DNA from: Planococcus citri
Lineage: Eukaryota; Arthropoda; Insecta; Hemiptera; Pseudococcidae
Direction of reading: 5' to 3'
DNA: 64,000 nucleotides
Assembly (NCBI RefSeq): GCF_950023065.1
Contig: NC_088681.1
Location: 14,198,001-14,262,000, forward strand
Position 1 is the stretch's first letter, and every line of letters begins with the position of its first letter. The translations under genes were made by a program, and so were the position numbers. Shown here piece by piece: positions 35,401-47,541 of the stretch. The notes beneath the pieces were generated by a model. It had not been told where the DNA came from, ran no database searches, and worked only from the letters and a program-made list of their open reading frames with translations.

Positions 35401-36625
35401 ATTAGTAGCACTGGTTTGAAATACGATAGAGAATGGATGATTGTTAAAAATGGCGTGGCTGTGACTCAAAAACATCTTCCAGAAATGTGTATGATTTTTC
35501 CTACAATTGATTTCGAAAATAATCAAATGTTTTTGAGATATAAAGGTAGGTACCTATTAAATTTGTAAAATTAAGTTTAAAGAATTTGTAGACGTAAATT
35601 TCATTACCTATAATTCCACTTTCAGACTCGATGTTAGAAACTCCTATCTTATTGGATATAAATTACGATGACAATAAGGATTATTTATCATCGAAAATTT
35701 GTCAAAGTAAAGTGTGTACTGATCGCGCAGAAGTGATTGATTGTGGTGATCAGGTTGCTCACTGGTTGGAAGAAATTTTCAACATGAAAGGACTTCGTTT
35801 AGTCAAATTATTCGTCCGGAATAAATCGTCGTATAACGAAGACAATGAAGGTAAAAATTCTTAAATTGATTGTTATGATCGTTAACACTCATTATAAGTG
35901 ATGTTGTATGTTGTAATTTTATAACCTATACCTACCTATTTACACAATTTATATTTTTTATTTTCAGTCACACGTCTTTCTTTGGCTAATCAAGCTCAGT
36001 ATTTACTCGTTACTTCGGCCAGTGTTCAATGGCTAGTTGATCAAATGTCCTCGGAGTGGAGTTGTTCCTTTGTAAGTTCAGCTCAAACATGCACAATGGT
36101 GATAAATATTTGAAAAATCAATTCACACATGTGATAATTTCACAGGAAAATGTGTTGCAAAGATTTCGAAGCAACTTTTTAATAGCAGGAGAATGCCAGC
36201 CACTGGAAGAATTTACATGGAATGAAATTGAAATTGGATCAGTTCGTTTCAAAGTAATTGATTTGTTTTTATATTGTCTCCTCGTATTTATTTTTGGTAC
36301 TTACTTTCATAATACAGGTATAACCTCCTGTAAATAAAAAAAAAGAAAAGAAAAGAAAAGCGACTATAACATATAACAAAGACGATGACTTTTGATCATT
36401 TGATGATATATATTTCTGTAGATCGATGGACCTTGCCAAAGATGCCAAATGATCTGCGTAAATCAATCATCTGGTGAAAAATCCAAAGAACCATTGGTTA
36501 TTCTATCTTCAGCACTGAAAGGCAAATTGAAATTTGGCGTTTATCTCAGTTCGACCAAGTTATCAGAATTTGCTCATTTGGAATTGAATCAAACTGTGAT
36601 ACCGATTTTATGCAACGAAAATTGA
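32441..36625 (+). CDS. mal: Molybdenum cofactor sulfurase (13 exons, complete)
   Basis: It transfers sulfur from L-cysteine to the Mo cofactor of xanthine dehydrogenase and aldehyde oxidase. Exons: 32441-32501, 32588-32744, 32860-32978, 33061-33355, 33583-33837, 33903-34179, 34693-34809, 34905-35206, 35298-35545, 35626-35850, 35968-36071, 36146-36253, 36422-36625. All phases agree and give 823 aa, about the usual family length. The N-terminal half is a PLP class-V aminotransferase/NifS-like domain: YLDHAATT near 23, SFHK with the PLP lysine at 245, RTGCFCNPGACQRHL with the likely persulfide cysteine at 406, and LPTGSVRVSLGYMS. From about 540 a MOSC N-terminal barrel begins (VKMFVYPIKSCGAF), and the C-terminal MOSC domain has GPCQRCQMIC at 759-768. 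The ATG at 32441 opens the only frame into YLDHAATT. AATAAA follows near 36,702. Intron 5 (33838-33902) begins with GC. Confidence 0.95.
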
Positions 36626-37722
36626 ATTGAAATGAACCTTGATTGATCACTTTGCAAAGGAGAGGTTGGCACAAAGTTGAACAATGTTATGAGATTTCAA
36701 AATAAATGAAATGGCTCAATAGTTATTTTTTTTATAAAAATGTACATCAATCAATAGATAATCTTTTCATATTTATTAAGTAACTATATTAATATTATAA
36801 AAAATCATGAATATTTCAGCCAAATTTCTTGGCAAAATTTGAAAAAGTACCATGAGAAATTTCAAAAATGTTCTGTTTTTTTTTTTTTTTTTTTTTTTAA
36901 CGTGAATTGAGAAAAGTCTTGATTTTGTGATCAGAAGCGAAGACAAAGTGTCGTGGGGGGGGGGGGGTGAGATTGAAATTTCCTCATTTTTTCCCGCCAG
37001 ATTTTCCCAACTTATTACCCCAGACCCCCTCTTCCCATGCTGTATTTTTCCTGCTAAATTAGCCACTTGTGATTCGAACAAATTTTGGAAGAAAGAGTTT
37101 AAAACAAAATTGTTGAATGTACCTAATTTTAAATGTTCAAAAACGATGCTTTTATAGTTTTATACTTGACAAAAAAATTGTTCTATTGCGAGGTTAATAC
37201 TAAAATCAAAAATTCAATTTTTTTTTTTATTTAGTTTTTTGGTCTTTGATTCAGAAAATTTACAATTTATGAGGTTCAAAAAAATAATTTTCAATTTTTA
37301 GAAGTTTCAAGGACAAAATTTTGTGCTTTTTGGTATTTTTAATGAAATTTTGCAGCTTTTTTCCGTTATTTTGCACTTTTTTTTGCACCGGTATCAATTC
37401 TGTTGGTATTGATTTGGTTACGAGTATGTTTCTTAAATTTCTGAAATTAATTTTTCATTCTTGAAATTTTTTGATAAATTGAATAGTAGAATTCAAATCT
37501 GCTTGAGCGAAGCAAGGCTTTGAAAATTGATAATTCAAAAAGTGAAATAACGCTTCGACATTTAAAAATTTCAACAGTAGTTTTCAGGAAATCTACAGTT
37601 GAATCGCCATAATTCGAAGCTAAAGGGAGAAGAAGTTGACTTCGAGTTCTAGAAGTTTTGGAGGTAAAAAAGAAGTTCGAGTTATGGAGGTTCGTTTTTG
37701 TGGAAACACCTAACAAGGGAGC
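36626..37722. other. 3' flank of the cofactor sulfurase gene; no further gene
   Basis: Contains the polyadenylation signal near 36,702, a 24-base T run at about 36,875-36,898, a G run near 36,956 and AT-rich decayed sequence. No coding signal seen. Confidence 0.5.
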
Positions 37723-39371
37723 ATCTTGAGGTGTCACACTCCGATTTGAACGAGACCGCGATTTTTGAAAAGAGCATAGTCTAAAACCCCCAAAACCAAA
37801 TTTTCAGCTGCCCAAAAGTTGATTTTTCGATTTTTGACGAATTTTTGAAAATTCAAAATTAATGGCGATTTATGCTTTTTTTTAAAAAGTATGTACTTGA
37901 TCAATAAAAATGGTCAAAATAAGTCCCAAAACTAATATTAAGTACCCAAATCAAAATTTCACAATTTCCAGCCATTCTGGAGCCTCCAGCGCGATTTTTC
38001 AATTTCTCCAGAATTTTGAATTTGCTCCAGAAGGCGTGAATATGAAGTTGGGCAGCTAAAAATCGAGTTGTGTGTTATACTCGACTTGTTTAACGAGTTT
38101 ATCCACATTTGAGCCGATTTTGAGAGCGACACCTCAAAAGTGGCTTTTTGACCAGCATTTTTCAAAATTAAAAAATCCAAAAAATTAAAAGATAACCGTT
38201 TGAGAGGAAATTTTTGAAATTTGCGCGAATCGCTGTATTTTGTCCAAAACTAACCCTCCAAATCAAAATTTCACAATTTCCAGCCATTCTGGAGCCTCCA
38301 GCGCGATTTTTCATTTTCTCCAGAATTTTGAATTTACTCCAGAAGGCGTGAATATGAAGTTGGGCAACTAAAAATCGAGTTGTATATTACAATCGACCTG
38401 TTTAACGAGTTTATCCACATTTGAGCCGAGTTTGAGAGTACCTCAAAAGTGGTTTTTTGAGGTGTCAGTCACTATCGCTCCAAAACGGCTGGAAATGGTA
38501 GAATTTGCGCACCGGGGGTTAGTTCTTGAAGAAATACAGCGATTCGCGCAAATTTCAAAAATTTCCTCGCAAACGGTTATCTTTTGATTTTTTTGATTCT
38601 TTAATTTGGAAAAAAGCTGATAAAAAAAACCACTCTTGAGGTGTCACTCACAAAATCGGCTCAAATGTAGATAAACTCGTTAAACAGGTCGAGTATAATA
38701 CACAACTCGATTTTTAGCTGCCTAACTTCATATTCACGCCTTCTGGAGCAAATTCAAAATTTTGGAGAAATTGAAAAATCGCGCTGGAGGCTCCAGAATG
38801 GCTGGAAATTGTGAAATTTTGATTTGGAGGGTTAGTTTTGGACAAATTACAGCGATTCGCGTGAATTTCAAAAATTTCCACACAAATGGGAAACATTTTG
38901 ATTTTTTGAATTTTTTAATTTTGAAAAAAGCTGGTCAAAAAGTCACTTTTGAGGTGTCGCTCTCAAAATCGGCTCAAATGTGGATAAACTCGTTAAACAG
39001 GTCGAGTGTAACATACGACTCAATTTTTAGCTGCCCAACTTCATATTCACACCTTCTGTAGCAAATTCAAAATTCTGGAGAAATTGAAAAATCGCACTGG
39101 AGGCTCCAGAATGACTGGAAATGATGAAATTTGGATTTGGGTAATTAATATTAGTTTTGGGACTTATTTTGACCATTTTTATTGATCATGTACGTACTTT
39201 TAAAAAAAAAGCATAAATCGCCAAAAACATGGTCAATTTTGAATTTTCAACAATTCGCCAAAAATCGAAAAATGAACTTGGACAGCTGAAAATTTGGTTT
39301 TGGGGGTTTTAGACTATGCTCTTTCCAAAAATCGCGGTCCTGTTCAAATCGGAGTGTGACACCTCAAGATA
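37723..39371. mobile_element. Foldback element: 1.65-kb long inverted repeat
   Basis: The left end ATCTTGAGGTGTCACACTCC returns as its reverse complement at 39,350-39,371. The arms continue inward for several hundred bases each (GAGCATAGTCTAAAACCCCC, CAATTTCCAGCCATTCTGGA, CTCGACTTGTTTAACGAG and their mirrors). Each arm itself holds two direct copies of a ~300-bp block (from about 37,960 and 38,265; mirrored at about 38,590 and 38,940). The centre is near 38,490. No coding sequence. The transcript or single strand could form a very long hairpin. Confidence 0.85.
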
Positions 39372-39425
39372 TTCTCTTTTAAGAATGTACACCTACCTAT
39401 GTACATATTTGAGTGGTAGGGTGGT

Positions 39426-40106
39426 ATATGAGTACCTTAGAGTCAAACCCAGAATTCTCCAAATTTTTGAAAAATGAGGTTATGATCGTTTTGGGTACAG
39501 TTAGTCGGTATGCATCGATTGCCATTCTCCGTTTTTACCAATCTGACATAATGACGCAGTCAGCGAGGTCCAAAGTACCGGGTCCGAGTCCAATTCCGAA
39601 AAAAGTCCAAAATTTTCAAAAATGAGATTATGGTTGTTTTGGGTACAGTTAGTAGGTACGCATCAATTGCCATTCTACATTTTACCCCATTCGATGCCAT
39701 GATGGTGAGGGGGTCCAAAGTCCCGGGTTCGAGTCAAACTTTGAAAAAAATACTTCAAAAAAATTTTTTTTTTATTCCAGTCGACTGTAAACAACCTTGA
39801 GATACTTTCAACAGACTTGAATCTAGAATTATTCCTCATTTTATCATGTATTTTTGACATTTTTTTTGCTTTTTTTACAGACTTGGAGTCAAAACCAGAA
39901 TTCTCCAAAATGGTATCGTGAATTACTGCTATGGAAAGACTTGAAAAAAATTTTTTTTTCGTCAATTCGATTGTTACCCAAAGCACTATTTATAGACGAG
40001 ATTAGAAACCTGCTACTACTGATACCAACCTTCTAGCAGTTTTTTGTGTTTTTCTCAAAATGACGAAAAGTGGAGAATTCTGGGTTTGACTCTAAGGTAC
40101 TCATAT
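39426..40106. mobile_element. Inverted-repeat MITE (~680 bp) with perfect 34-bp termini
   Basis: ATGAGTACCTTAGAGTCAAA plus a further 14 bases at 39,428-39,461 reappears exactly inverted at 40,071-40,104. Inside, a ~60-bp block with TTTTGGGTACAGTTAGT is present twice in direct orientation (about 39,490 and 39,638). No open frame of note. TA/AT-rich flanks leave the exact target duplication unclear. Confidence 0.75.
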
Positions 40107-41066
40107 GTACAATGTACATACAGACCTATATGTACCTGGGTTTTTATCTACATAATTTAAAACGCGACATTTTTGTTTACACATCTACCTGAATTGGTAG
40201 AAAAGATAAGGTACCTACCTCTACCTACGGAATGTAATCGTACATGCAATGCCATTGAAGATAAACGAATTCCATTCCAATATACGTACATACCTAATGG
40301 GTAAGTACATATGTAAAAGAGGTTTGCATCAAGTAAGATTCTAATTTACAAGAAGTTTTATCAACGAGAAATTCGATTCATAGAGACAAAGACAAAACGT
40401 TGGCATTGTTCTACTTACAGAAGCTTTTCTTATATGTTTTTCAATAAATTTTACATTGAATCTTATGGGGAGTTGAAGGGAAACAGACTTTGCTTTGTAT
40501 TCCCGGATCGTTCGAGTTCGCAGAGGTTGAGTTATCTCGATTTCAATTCCACTGTATTTTTCAAAATTGGAATAGATGCCCGAGCGATGCAAAGAGAAGA
40601 GAAGACAAAAAGCTTTCGAAAATTATCAATTTTTCAAAAGTAAAATAACGTTATTTTCGATAATATGAGAAGTCAATTTTTAAACCTTTCCAACTTTGGT
40701 CAGAGAAAAGAAAGGGAAAATGATGTAGTCCGATCGAAGCTCGGACGAAAGCTGTGAAAAAATGAAAACTTGAAACGTAAAAACAACATAATTTTAAAAT
40801 TTTCGATGATGCAGAATATTGATTTTCAATTTTCATGGCTTTTTAGCATTTTCAATTTTTAAGAAATTAAAATATTATTCATGATGAATGAGGCTCGCGC
40901 TGGCGAGTACAATCACCAGTCCAGACTTCATGAGTCCAGCGACTTTTATTTGAAAACATTCCATTGATAGGTACTAAATAAATACCTCTTTAATCTATGC
41001 ATTCAACTTTTTTATGAAACTTTTTTATTGTTTAAAGTAATCCTTTATGAAAAAAGAGCATCCTTA
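40107..41066. other. No gene recognised
   Basis: 40,330-40,640 has overlapping short frames on both strands without recognisable motifs. The rest is AT-rich. Confidence 0.35.
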
Positions 41067-43115
41067 TAGTCCGGCATATGACAATAGGAGTAATTGCATC
41101 CCCCCGCCGATCCTCCGGGACAACTTTTTTCTTAAAGGGGACATCCTAAGGAACATTTTAAAGCAAACTTGCCAAAAAAAGTTGGCCTTACTTACAAAAT
41201 GGCGGCCATTTTGATTGACAGGTCAGCCGAATTCGCAGATTTTGCGTTTTAACATAGGACTTGCACGAACTTTTTCAAATTTTACAAAGGTAGATCGAAA
41301 GATCATGCAAAAATTTATCACCTGTCAAAATTTCAAGTGCTAAAGTGCGTTTTTCGATTTTTGGTGAATTTTTGAAAATCGAATTTAGGCCAAAAATGAG
41401 GGAAAAAATCAAAATTTTACCAAATTGGCCAAGAAAGCTGAAATTTGGGATATATCCTATTTTCGACCTGCCAAATCGATTGGAAACTGTTCAACCCGTT
41501 TTGAGCAGTTCTGGAGCCTCCAGCAGATTTTTGAAACTCGAAATTCCCACAAAATTCCATCAAATTGGAGTTGTAAAGCTAACATTTATTCTAAAAACTA
41601 ATTTCAATACGTTACGAAGTACTGCAGGTGAATTTCAAGTCGTTTTGGAGCCTCCGCGACTTTTTGAAAATTCCTGATGCCTCCAGCAGATTTTTGAAAC
41701 TTTAAATTTTCACAAAATTTCATCAAATGGAGATGGAAAACTGAAATTTACTCTACACTCCAATTTTAACACCCTCTGAAAACGACTCCTGGTGAATTTT
41801 AAGTCATTTTAGAGCCCCCAACGACTTTTTTGGAAATTACTGGAGCCTCCAGTACATTTTTGAAACTTGAAATTTCCCCAAAATTTCATCAAACCAAGAT
41901 GGAGAGTTGAAATTACTTCTGCAAACTAATTTCAATACGCTACGAAGTTGACCGCTGGTGAATTTCAAGTCGTTTTGGAGCCTCCAGCAACTTTTTGAAA
42001 GATTGTATGACTTTTTTTGGAAAATTGAAATTTCCTAAAAGTAGCTGGAAGCTTCAAAACCATTTGAAACCACCATGTAGTCTGCGAAGTAAATTCCAGC
42101 TTGCCAACTCCATTTGATAAATTAATGTTGGGGAAATTAAATCAAGTTTCGAAAATCTGTTGGAGGCTCCAGTAATTTTCAAAAAAAGTCGCTGGTGGCC
42201 CTAAAATTACTTGAACCCACCTGAAGTCGTCTTCAGAGGGTGTTAAAATTGGAGTATAGAGTAAATTTCAACTTTCCATCTCCATTTGATGAAATTTTGT
42301 GAAAATTTAAAGTTTCAAAAATCTGTTGGAGGCTCCAGTAATTTTCAAAAAAAGTCGCTGGTGGCCCTAAAATTACTTGAACCCTCCTGAAGTCGTCTTC
42401 AGAGGGTGTTAAAATTGGAGTATAGAGTAAATTTCAACTTTCCATCTCCATTTGATGAAATTTTGTGAAAATTTAAAGTTTCAAAAATCTGCTGGAGGCA
42501 TCAGGAATTTCCAAAAAGTTGCTGGAGGCTCCAAAACGACTTGAAATTCACCTGCAGTACTTCGTAACGTATTGAAATTAGTTTTTAGAATAAATTTTAG
42601 CTTTACAACTCCAATTTGATGGAATTTTACGGGAATTTCAAGTTTCGAAAATCTGCTGGAGGTTCCAGAACTGCTCAAAACGAGTTGAAACCGTCTCCAA
42701 TCGATTTGGAATGTCGAAAATAGGGTATATCCCAAATTTCAGCTTTCTTGGTCAATTTGGTAAAATTTTGATTTTTTCCCTCATTTTTTGCCTAAATTCG
42801 ATTTTCAAAAATTCACCAAAAATCGAAAAACGCACTTTAGCACTTGAAATTTTGACAGGTGATAAATTTTTGCATGATCTTTTGATCTACCTTCGTAAAG
42901 TTTGAAAAAGTTCGTGCAAGTCCTATGTTAAAACGCAAAATCTGCGATTTCGGCTGACCTGTCAATCAAAATGGCCGCCATTTTGTAAGTAAGGCCAACT
43001 TTTTTTTTGGCAAGTTTGCTTTAAAATGTTCCTTAGGATGTCCCCTTTAAGAAAAAAGTTGTCCCGGAGGATCGGCGGGGGGATGCAATTACTCCTATTG
43101 TCATATGCCGGACTA
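41067..43115. mobile_element. Long-TIR element (2,049 bp), TTA-flanked, Harbinger-like MITE/foldback
   Basis: The left end TAGTCCGGCATATGACAATA matches the right end in reverse complement, and the inverted arms stay highly similar for more than 300 bp. They include CCGATCCTCCGGGACAACTT, AAAATGGCGGCCATTTTGAT and TTATCACCTGTCAAAATTTC. TTA lies directly outside both ends (41,064-41,066 and 43,116-43,118), a 3-bp duplication as in PIF/Harbinger elements. The interior holds many GGAGGCTCCA blocks in both orientations. No transposase, so non-autonomous. Relatives lie at 10.5-12.1, 15.0-15.8 and 31.3-31.7 kb. Confidence 0.85.
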
Positions 43116-43118
43116 TTA

Positions 43119-43565
43119 GGGCTATCCTGTATGTAGAATACAGTTGACAAACCACCTGCTTGTGTTCAATACAGTACAACAATACCTAAAATTAATACCT
43201 ATCTATATTAATGTAAAAACTGAAAAGAATAAAGTGAAAGTGCACACTACATCGTTAGGGCTAGGCTAGATAGTTAACAGCTGGCTAAACACCTAGCACC
43301 TACACATGTGCACAACTATTGTACAACAAAAACCTCCAAGTCCACGAGCATGCGCATAGCAAAGGAAAACAGCTGTCGCTATGCCCATGCTGTCGCCGGT
43401 CAAAATTTATGCTTTAATATTTATTTTAAAAAATCGTTAAAACTACTTTAATACGTTCACGATGTTCAGGATAAGCACACGTGATCAGCAAGGTCACAAG
43501 TGTGCAGTGCAGTGTGCTTTAGTCGTTTTAGTCAAATTTTTCGTCACGTAAGTAGGTACCTACTA
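43119..43565. other. Intergenic, upstream of the SdhA gene
   Basis: Unique sequence, less AT-rich around 43,330-43,400. No gene seen. Confidence 0.4.
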
Positions 43566-43774
43566 CAGGGTGGACAGAAATATTGGGTACCCCTAAGAAA
43601 GTTTTTCATTAAAAATATAGGTTGGCAACGTGAAATAGATGCATATGATTGGTGAAATGTTATCTCTCCAGTCTAACAACAATTATGTGCTACCATTATT
43701 ATCATTCACTGTGACCAACCGAAGTATTTAGCAGAAAACTTTTTTAGGGGTACCCGATATTTCTGTCCACCCTG
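43566..43774. mobile_element. Mariner-type MITE (209 bp) next to the SdhA promoter
   Basis: CAGGGTGGACAGAAATATTG at the left end is matched by CAGGGTGGACAGAAATATCG at the reverse-complemented right end. The inverted similarity runs about 40 bp, through GGGTACCCCTAA. TA flanks both ends (43,564-43,565 and 43,775-43,776). CAGGG termini with a TA duplication are typical of Tc1/mariner derivatives. It has no coding capacity. Confidence 0.85.
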
Positions 43775-43920
43775 TAGGTAGTAGGTACCTAGCGATATTT
43801 TGAGAATTTTTTTGTTTTTTTGAAGTACGAAAATATTCGTATACCATTCGAAATAAAACTACCGAACTTTCGTCGTTTCGTGATCTCTTCTGCGTGTGTT
43901 TAATTTACCTATGCCAAATC

Positions 43921-46900
43921 ATGAACGCATTTATCAGAAACCCGGTTCTTCGTCCAAAGTGTATCACTTCTCGTTTAGTAAGTATTCAGAACTATATAAT
44001 TACGTATTATTTTACCTAAACTTAGTTGGTATTATTTTATGAGCATAATGTTGAGCTCTGATCATAGCAAAACAGTTTACTTCTGTACAACTGGGTGTGT
44101 CCGGTATTCTCCAATAATACGGCAATGTACTCAGCTACACTACTATTCGCTGAAAAACTAATGCATAACGTTTGATTTATTTTACAGAATGAACTCGCGA
44201 ATGATGCAAGTTGTCTCAGTCGAGCTCTACACTTGGGAAAATCAGACAAAGCCTGCAGTGTTTCGAATGATGTACGTCTACGTATAAAATACCACAGATG
44301 CAAATTTCTATCTCAGAATAATACATACGGAAATCATTAATCAACTCTCACTTGCCTTTTTTTTTCAGATATCTGACTCATATGCTGTAGTAGATCATAG
44401 TTTCGATGCGATAGTCGTAGGAGCTGGCGGTGCCGGTCTGAGAGCAGCATTTGGTTTAGTCGAAGAAGGATTTAAAACAGCTGTTATTACTAAATTATTC
44501 CCTACGAGATCTCATACGGTTGCTGCCCAAGGAGGTATTAATGCTGCTTTGGGTAATATGGAAGATGATAATTGGCAGTGGCACATGTAAATATATTTCT
44601 AGTACATTTTAACTCATCGTTCAAAACATGTGTTGCACAATATTGTGTATTGTGAACCGTATAATAGCTTGTTCGAGATCAGTTCTCGATATGCTAGCGT
44701 TCGTTTGAAATTTGAAAATTGCCAGAAAGTTGCATCATACGTGTTTATATGTCTCAGGTACGATACGGTGAAAGGTTCGGATTGGTTGGGTGATCAAGAT
44801 GCAATTCATTATATGACGAGAGAAGCACCCAAAGCTGTCTGCGAGCTGGAAAACTACGGTAATTTTACTCCATATTATTTCTCAAGCTTAATTAATACGT
44901 TCCTTATCGTTCGGTCTGTACATCGATACTAAACATAGAACACAATACGTAGAATACCTGAATACTTAATTACGACGGAATTAATTTATCAAATTGCTTT
45001 AATTAGGTGTACCATTCAGTAGAACTCAAGATGGTAAAATTTACCAAAGAGCGTTCGGTGGACAAAGTTTAAAATACGGTAAAGGAGGACAAGCTCATAG
45101 ATGCTGCTGCGTAGCTGATCGAACTGGACATTCATTGCTGCATACTTTATACGGTCAATCTTTACGTTACGATTGTCACTATTTCATCGAATATTTCGCC
45201 TTGGATTTACTGATGGAGGATGGAGAATGTGTCGGTGTGATTGCTTTTTGTCTAGAAGACGGGTCCATTCATCGATTCAGAGCTAAAAATACGGTAAATT
45301 TATTCCAATCGAAGAAGCAATTCGAAATTTATCGATCTAATTGATATTATGGTATAGATTTTAGCTACCGGTGGTTACGGACGAGCTTATTTCTCTTGTA
45401 CATCGGCTCATACGTGTACTGGTGATGGTACAGCTATGATTACCAGAGCTGGCTTGGTCAATCAAGATCTCGAATTCATACAGTTTCATCCTACTGGTAC
45501 GTTACTTTGATTGACTTGATGTGTTTAATTAATTATGTACGTTGAAGCTAATGTCTATGTGATTGAATTGATTAATGTAATACTAGAAAAAGACAGATTT
45601 ATTTTTGTAAACTGGCGATTCTATTACGATTTTTTTTTCAGGAATTTATGGAGCTGGTTGTTTGGTGACCGAAGGCTGTCGTGGTGAGGGTGGATATTTC
45701 GTCAATAGCGAAGGAGAACGGTTTATGGAACGGTATGCTCCTGTTGCCAAAGATTTAGCATCACGTGATGTTGTCTGTAGATCGATGACTATTGAGATCA
45801 GAGAAGGAAGGTACAATACATAGATGATTATTTTTAATAATGAACTAATACGATGACGATATTTTATGAACGAGTTGGCTCAGTTTCGTAAAGCTACGTT
45901 GTTTGTTTTTTAGTATTAATGTCAAATATTTTGAAAATTAAATCATCGGCAGCTCAGATTCTAATTCAAATTCATCAGCGATTTAGATTAAGATAATTTC
46001 GCAAATGGATTTCGATATGGCTTGATTTATACGATTATTTATAACGCTCGAGTTGGTTTAAATGGCCCTTCGCGATCTTTCCCGAGCATCTAGACCTACT
46101 CTGTAAGATTATCGTCTCCGAAATTTGTACTATTCTGATAACGATAAGCCCAGGATTTGTTTGTTTTTCTTCGTAAGCCCCATCGAAATTCTATGTAGAT
46201 AACCTTATTTGCCTTGTAATAAATAGTATGTACCTTTCATAATATTTCGTAATGGTTAAAGTGTTATCTTCACTTTTTACAGGGGTTGTGGACCGGAAAA
46301 AGACCATATTTATTTACAACTGCATCATTTGCCTCGAGAACAGTTGGCTTTGAGATTACCAGGTATTTCAGAAACGGCGATGATATTCGCCGGCGTAGAC
46401 GTGACCCAAGAACCTATACCAGTATTGCCCACCGTTCATTACAATATGGGAGGTGTTCCTACGAACTATAAAGGCCAAGTGAGTGTTGATTTGAAAAAAG
46501 TGTACTCGTAAACATCAATGATGAATGTAATTTTAAAATCTATGTTTTCTGTTAAGGTATTGATTAACGAAAACGGTAGTGATAAAGTCGTACCTGGATT
46601 ATATGCCTGTGGCGAAGCCGCCAGTGCCTCCGTTCACGGTGCTAACCGTCTAGGAGCCAATTCATTGCTGGATTTAGTCGTATTCGGTCGTGCTTGCGCG
46701 AAGACAATCGCCCAAGAACATGTACCCGGTGAAAAAATCAAATCAACGAAAGATGTAAGATGACTCAATTCAAGTTTTAGAATATTAATACTCACTTTGA
46801 TCGTGTTCTAATCATTCATTTTTTTAAATTCTTTTTACAGAACATTGGCGAAGAATCAGTGAGCAATTTAGATAGCACTAGAAACGCCAACGGCGATACA

Positions 46901-47541
46901 CCTACGTCTGAAATTAGATTAGCTATGCAGAAAACTATGCAATCTCACGCAGCCGTTTTCCGTTCCGAAGAATCATTAAAGGAAGGATGTTCGAAGATGA
47001 CGGAGTTATATAAATCATTGGCTCGTGTCAAAGTGCAAGATAGAAGTTTAATCTGGAATACAGATTTAGTCGAAACGTTGGAATTGCAAAACCTCATGTT
47101 GAACGCTGTACAAACCGTATACGCTGCTGAAAATCGTAAGGAAACCAGAGGTGCTCATGCCAGAGAAGATTTTAAAGTAGGTTTACGCGCAAAAAAAAAA
47201 AAAAAAAAGAATTCTGTAAAGTGACAAATTGTTCACTTTCATTTATGTGTTAATTTATTGCAGTCAAGAATAGACGAATATGATTACTCGAAACCGTTAG
47301 AAGGACAGACGCGTAAACCATTGGAGCAGCATTGGAGAAAGCATACGTTGACTGCGATGGATCCGAAGACGGGACAAGTACGATATTTTATGATACAGGA
47401 TTTGATTGAAAATCGAGAATGATTTCTTAATTCTTCGGATGTGTTCTGTTTCAGGTTAAAATTACTTATAGACCTGTTATCGACGATACTTTGGACCAGA
47501 ATGAATGCAAGACGGTGCCACCGGCAATTCGATCTTATTAA
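43921..47541 (+). CDS. SdhA: Succinate dehydrogenase flavoprotein subunit, mitochondrial (12 exons, complete)
   Basis: This is the FAD-carrying catalytic subunit of respiratory complex II in the mitochondrial inner membrane; it oxidises succinate to fumarate. Exons: 43921-43977, 44188-44271, 44369-44586, 44758-44858, 45007-45293, 45358-45496, 45642-45810, 46283-46478, 46557-46754, 46841-47176, 47264-47377, 47455-47541, all GT-AG with matching phases, giving 661 aa. Residues 1 to about 45 are a basic, Ser/Arg-containing mitochondrial presequence. GAGGAG at 65-70 is the dinucleotide fold. SHTVAAQGG contains the histidine (96) that binds FAD covalently. HPTGIYGAGCLVTEG, CRGEGGYF and GANRLGANSLLDLVVFGR line the active site. 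The C-terminal domain ends in the conserved CKTVPPAIRSY. An out-of-frame ATG at 43911 overlaps the start, but only the 43921 ATG leads into the protein. Confidence 0.97.

Noticed and set aside
36776..37157. Frames on both strands around poly-T and G runs
   Set aside because: Contain homopolymer-encoded lysine or glycine runs and lie in the 3' flank of the cofactor sulfurase gene without supporting signals.
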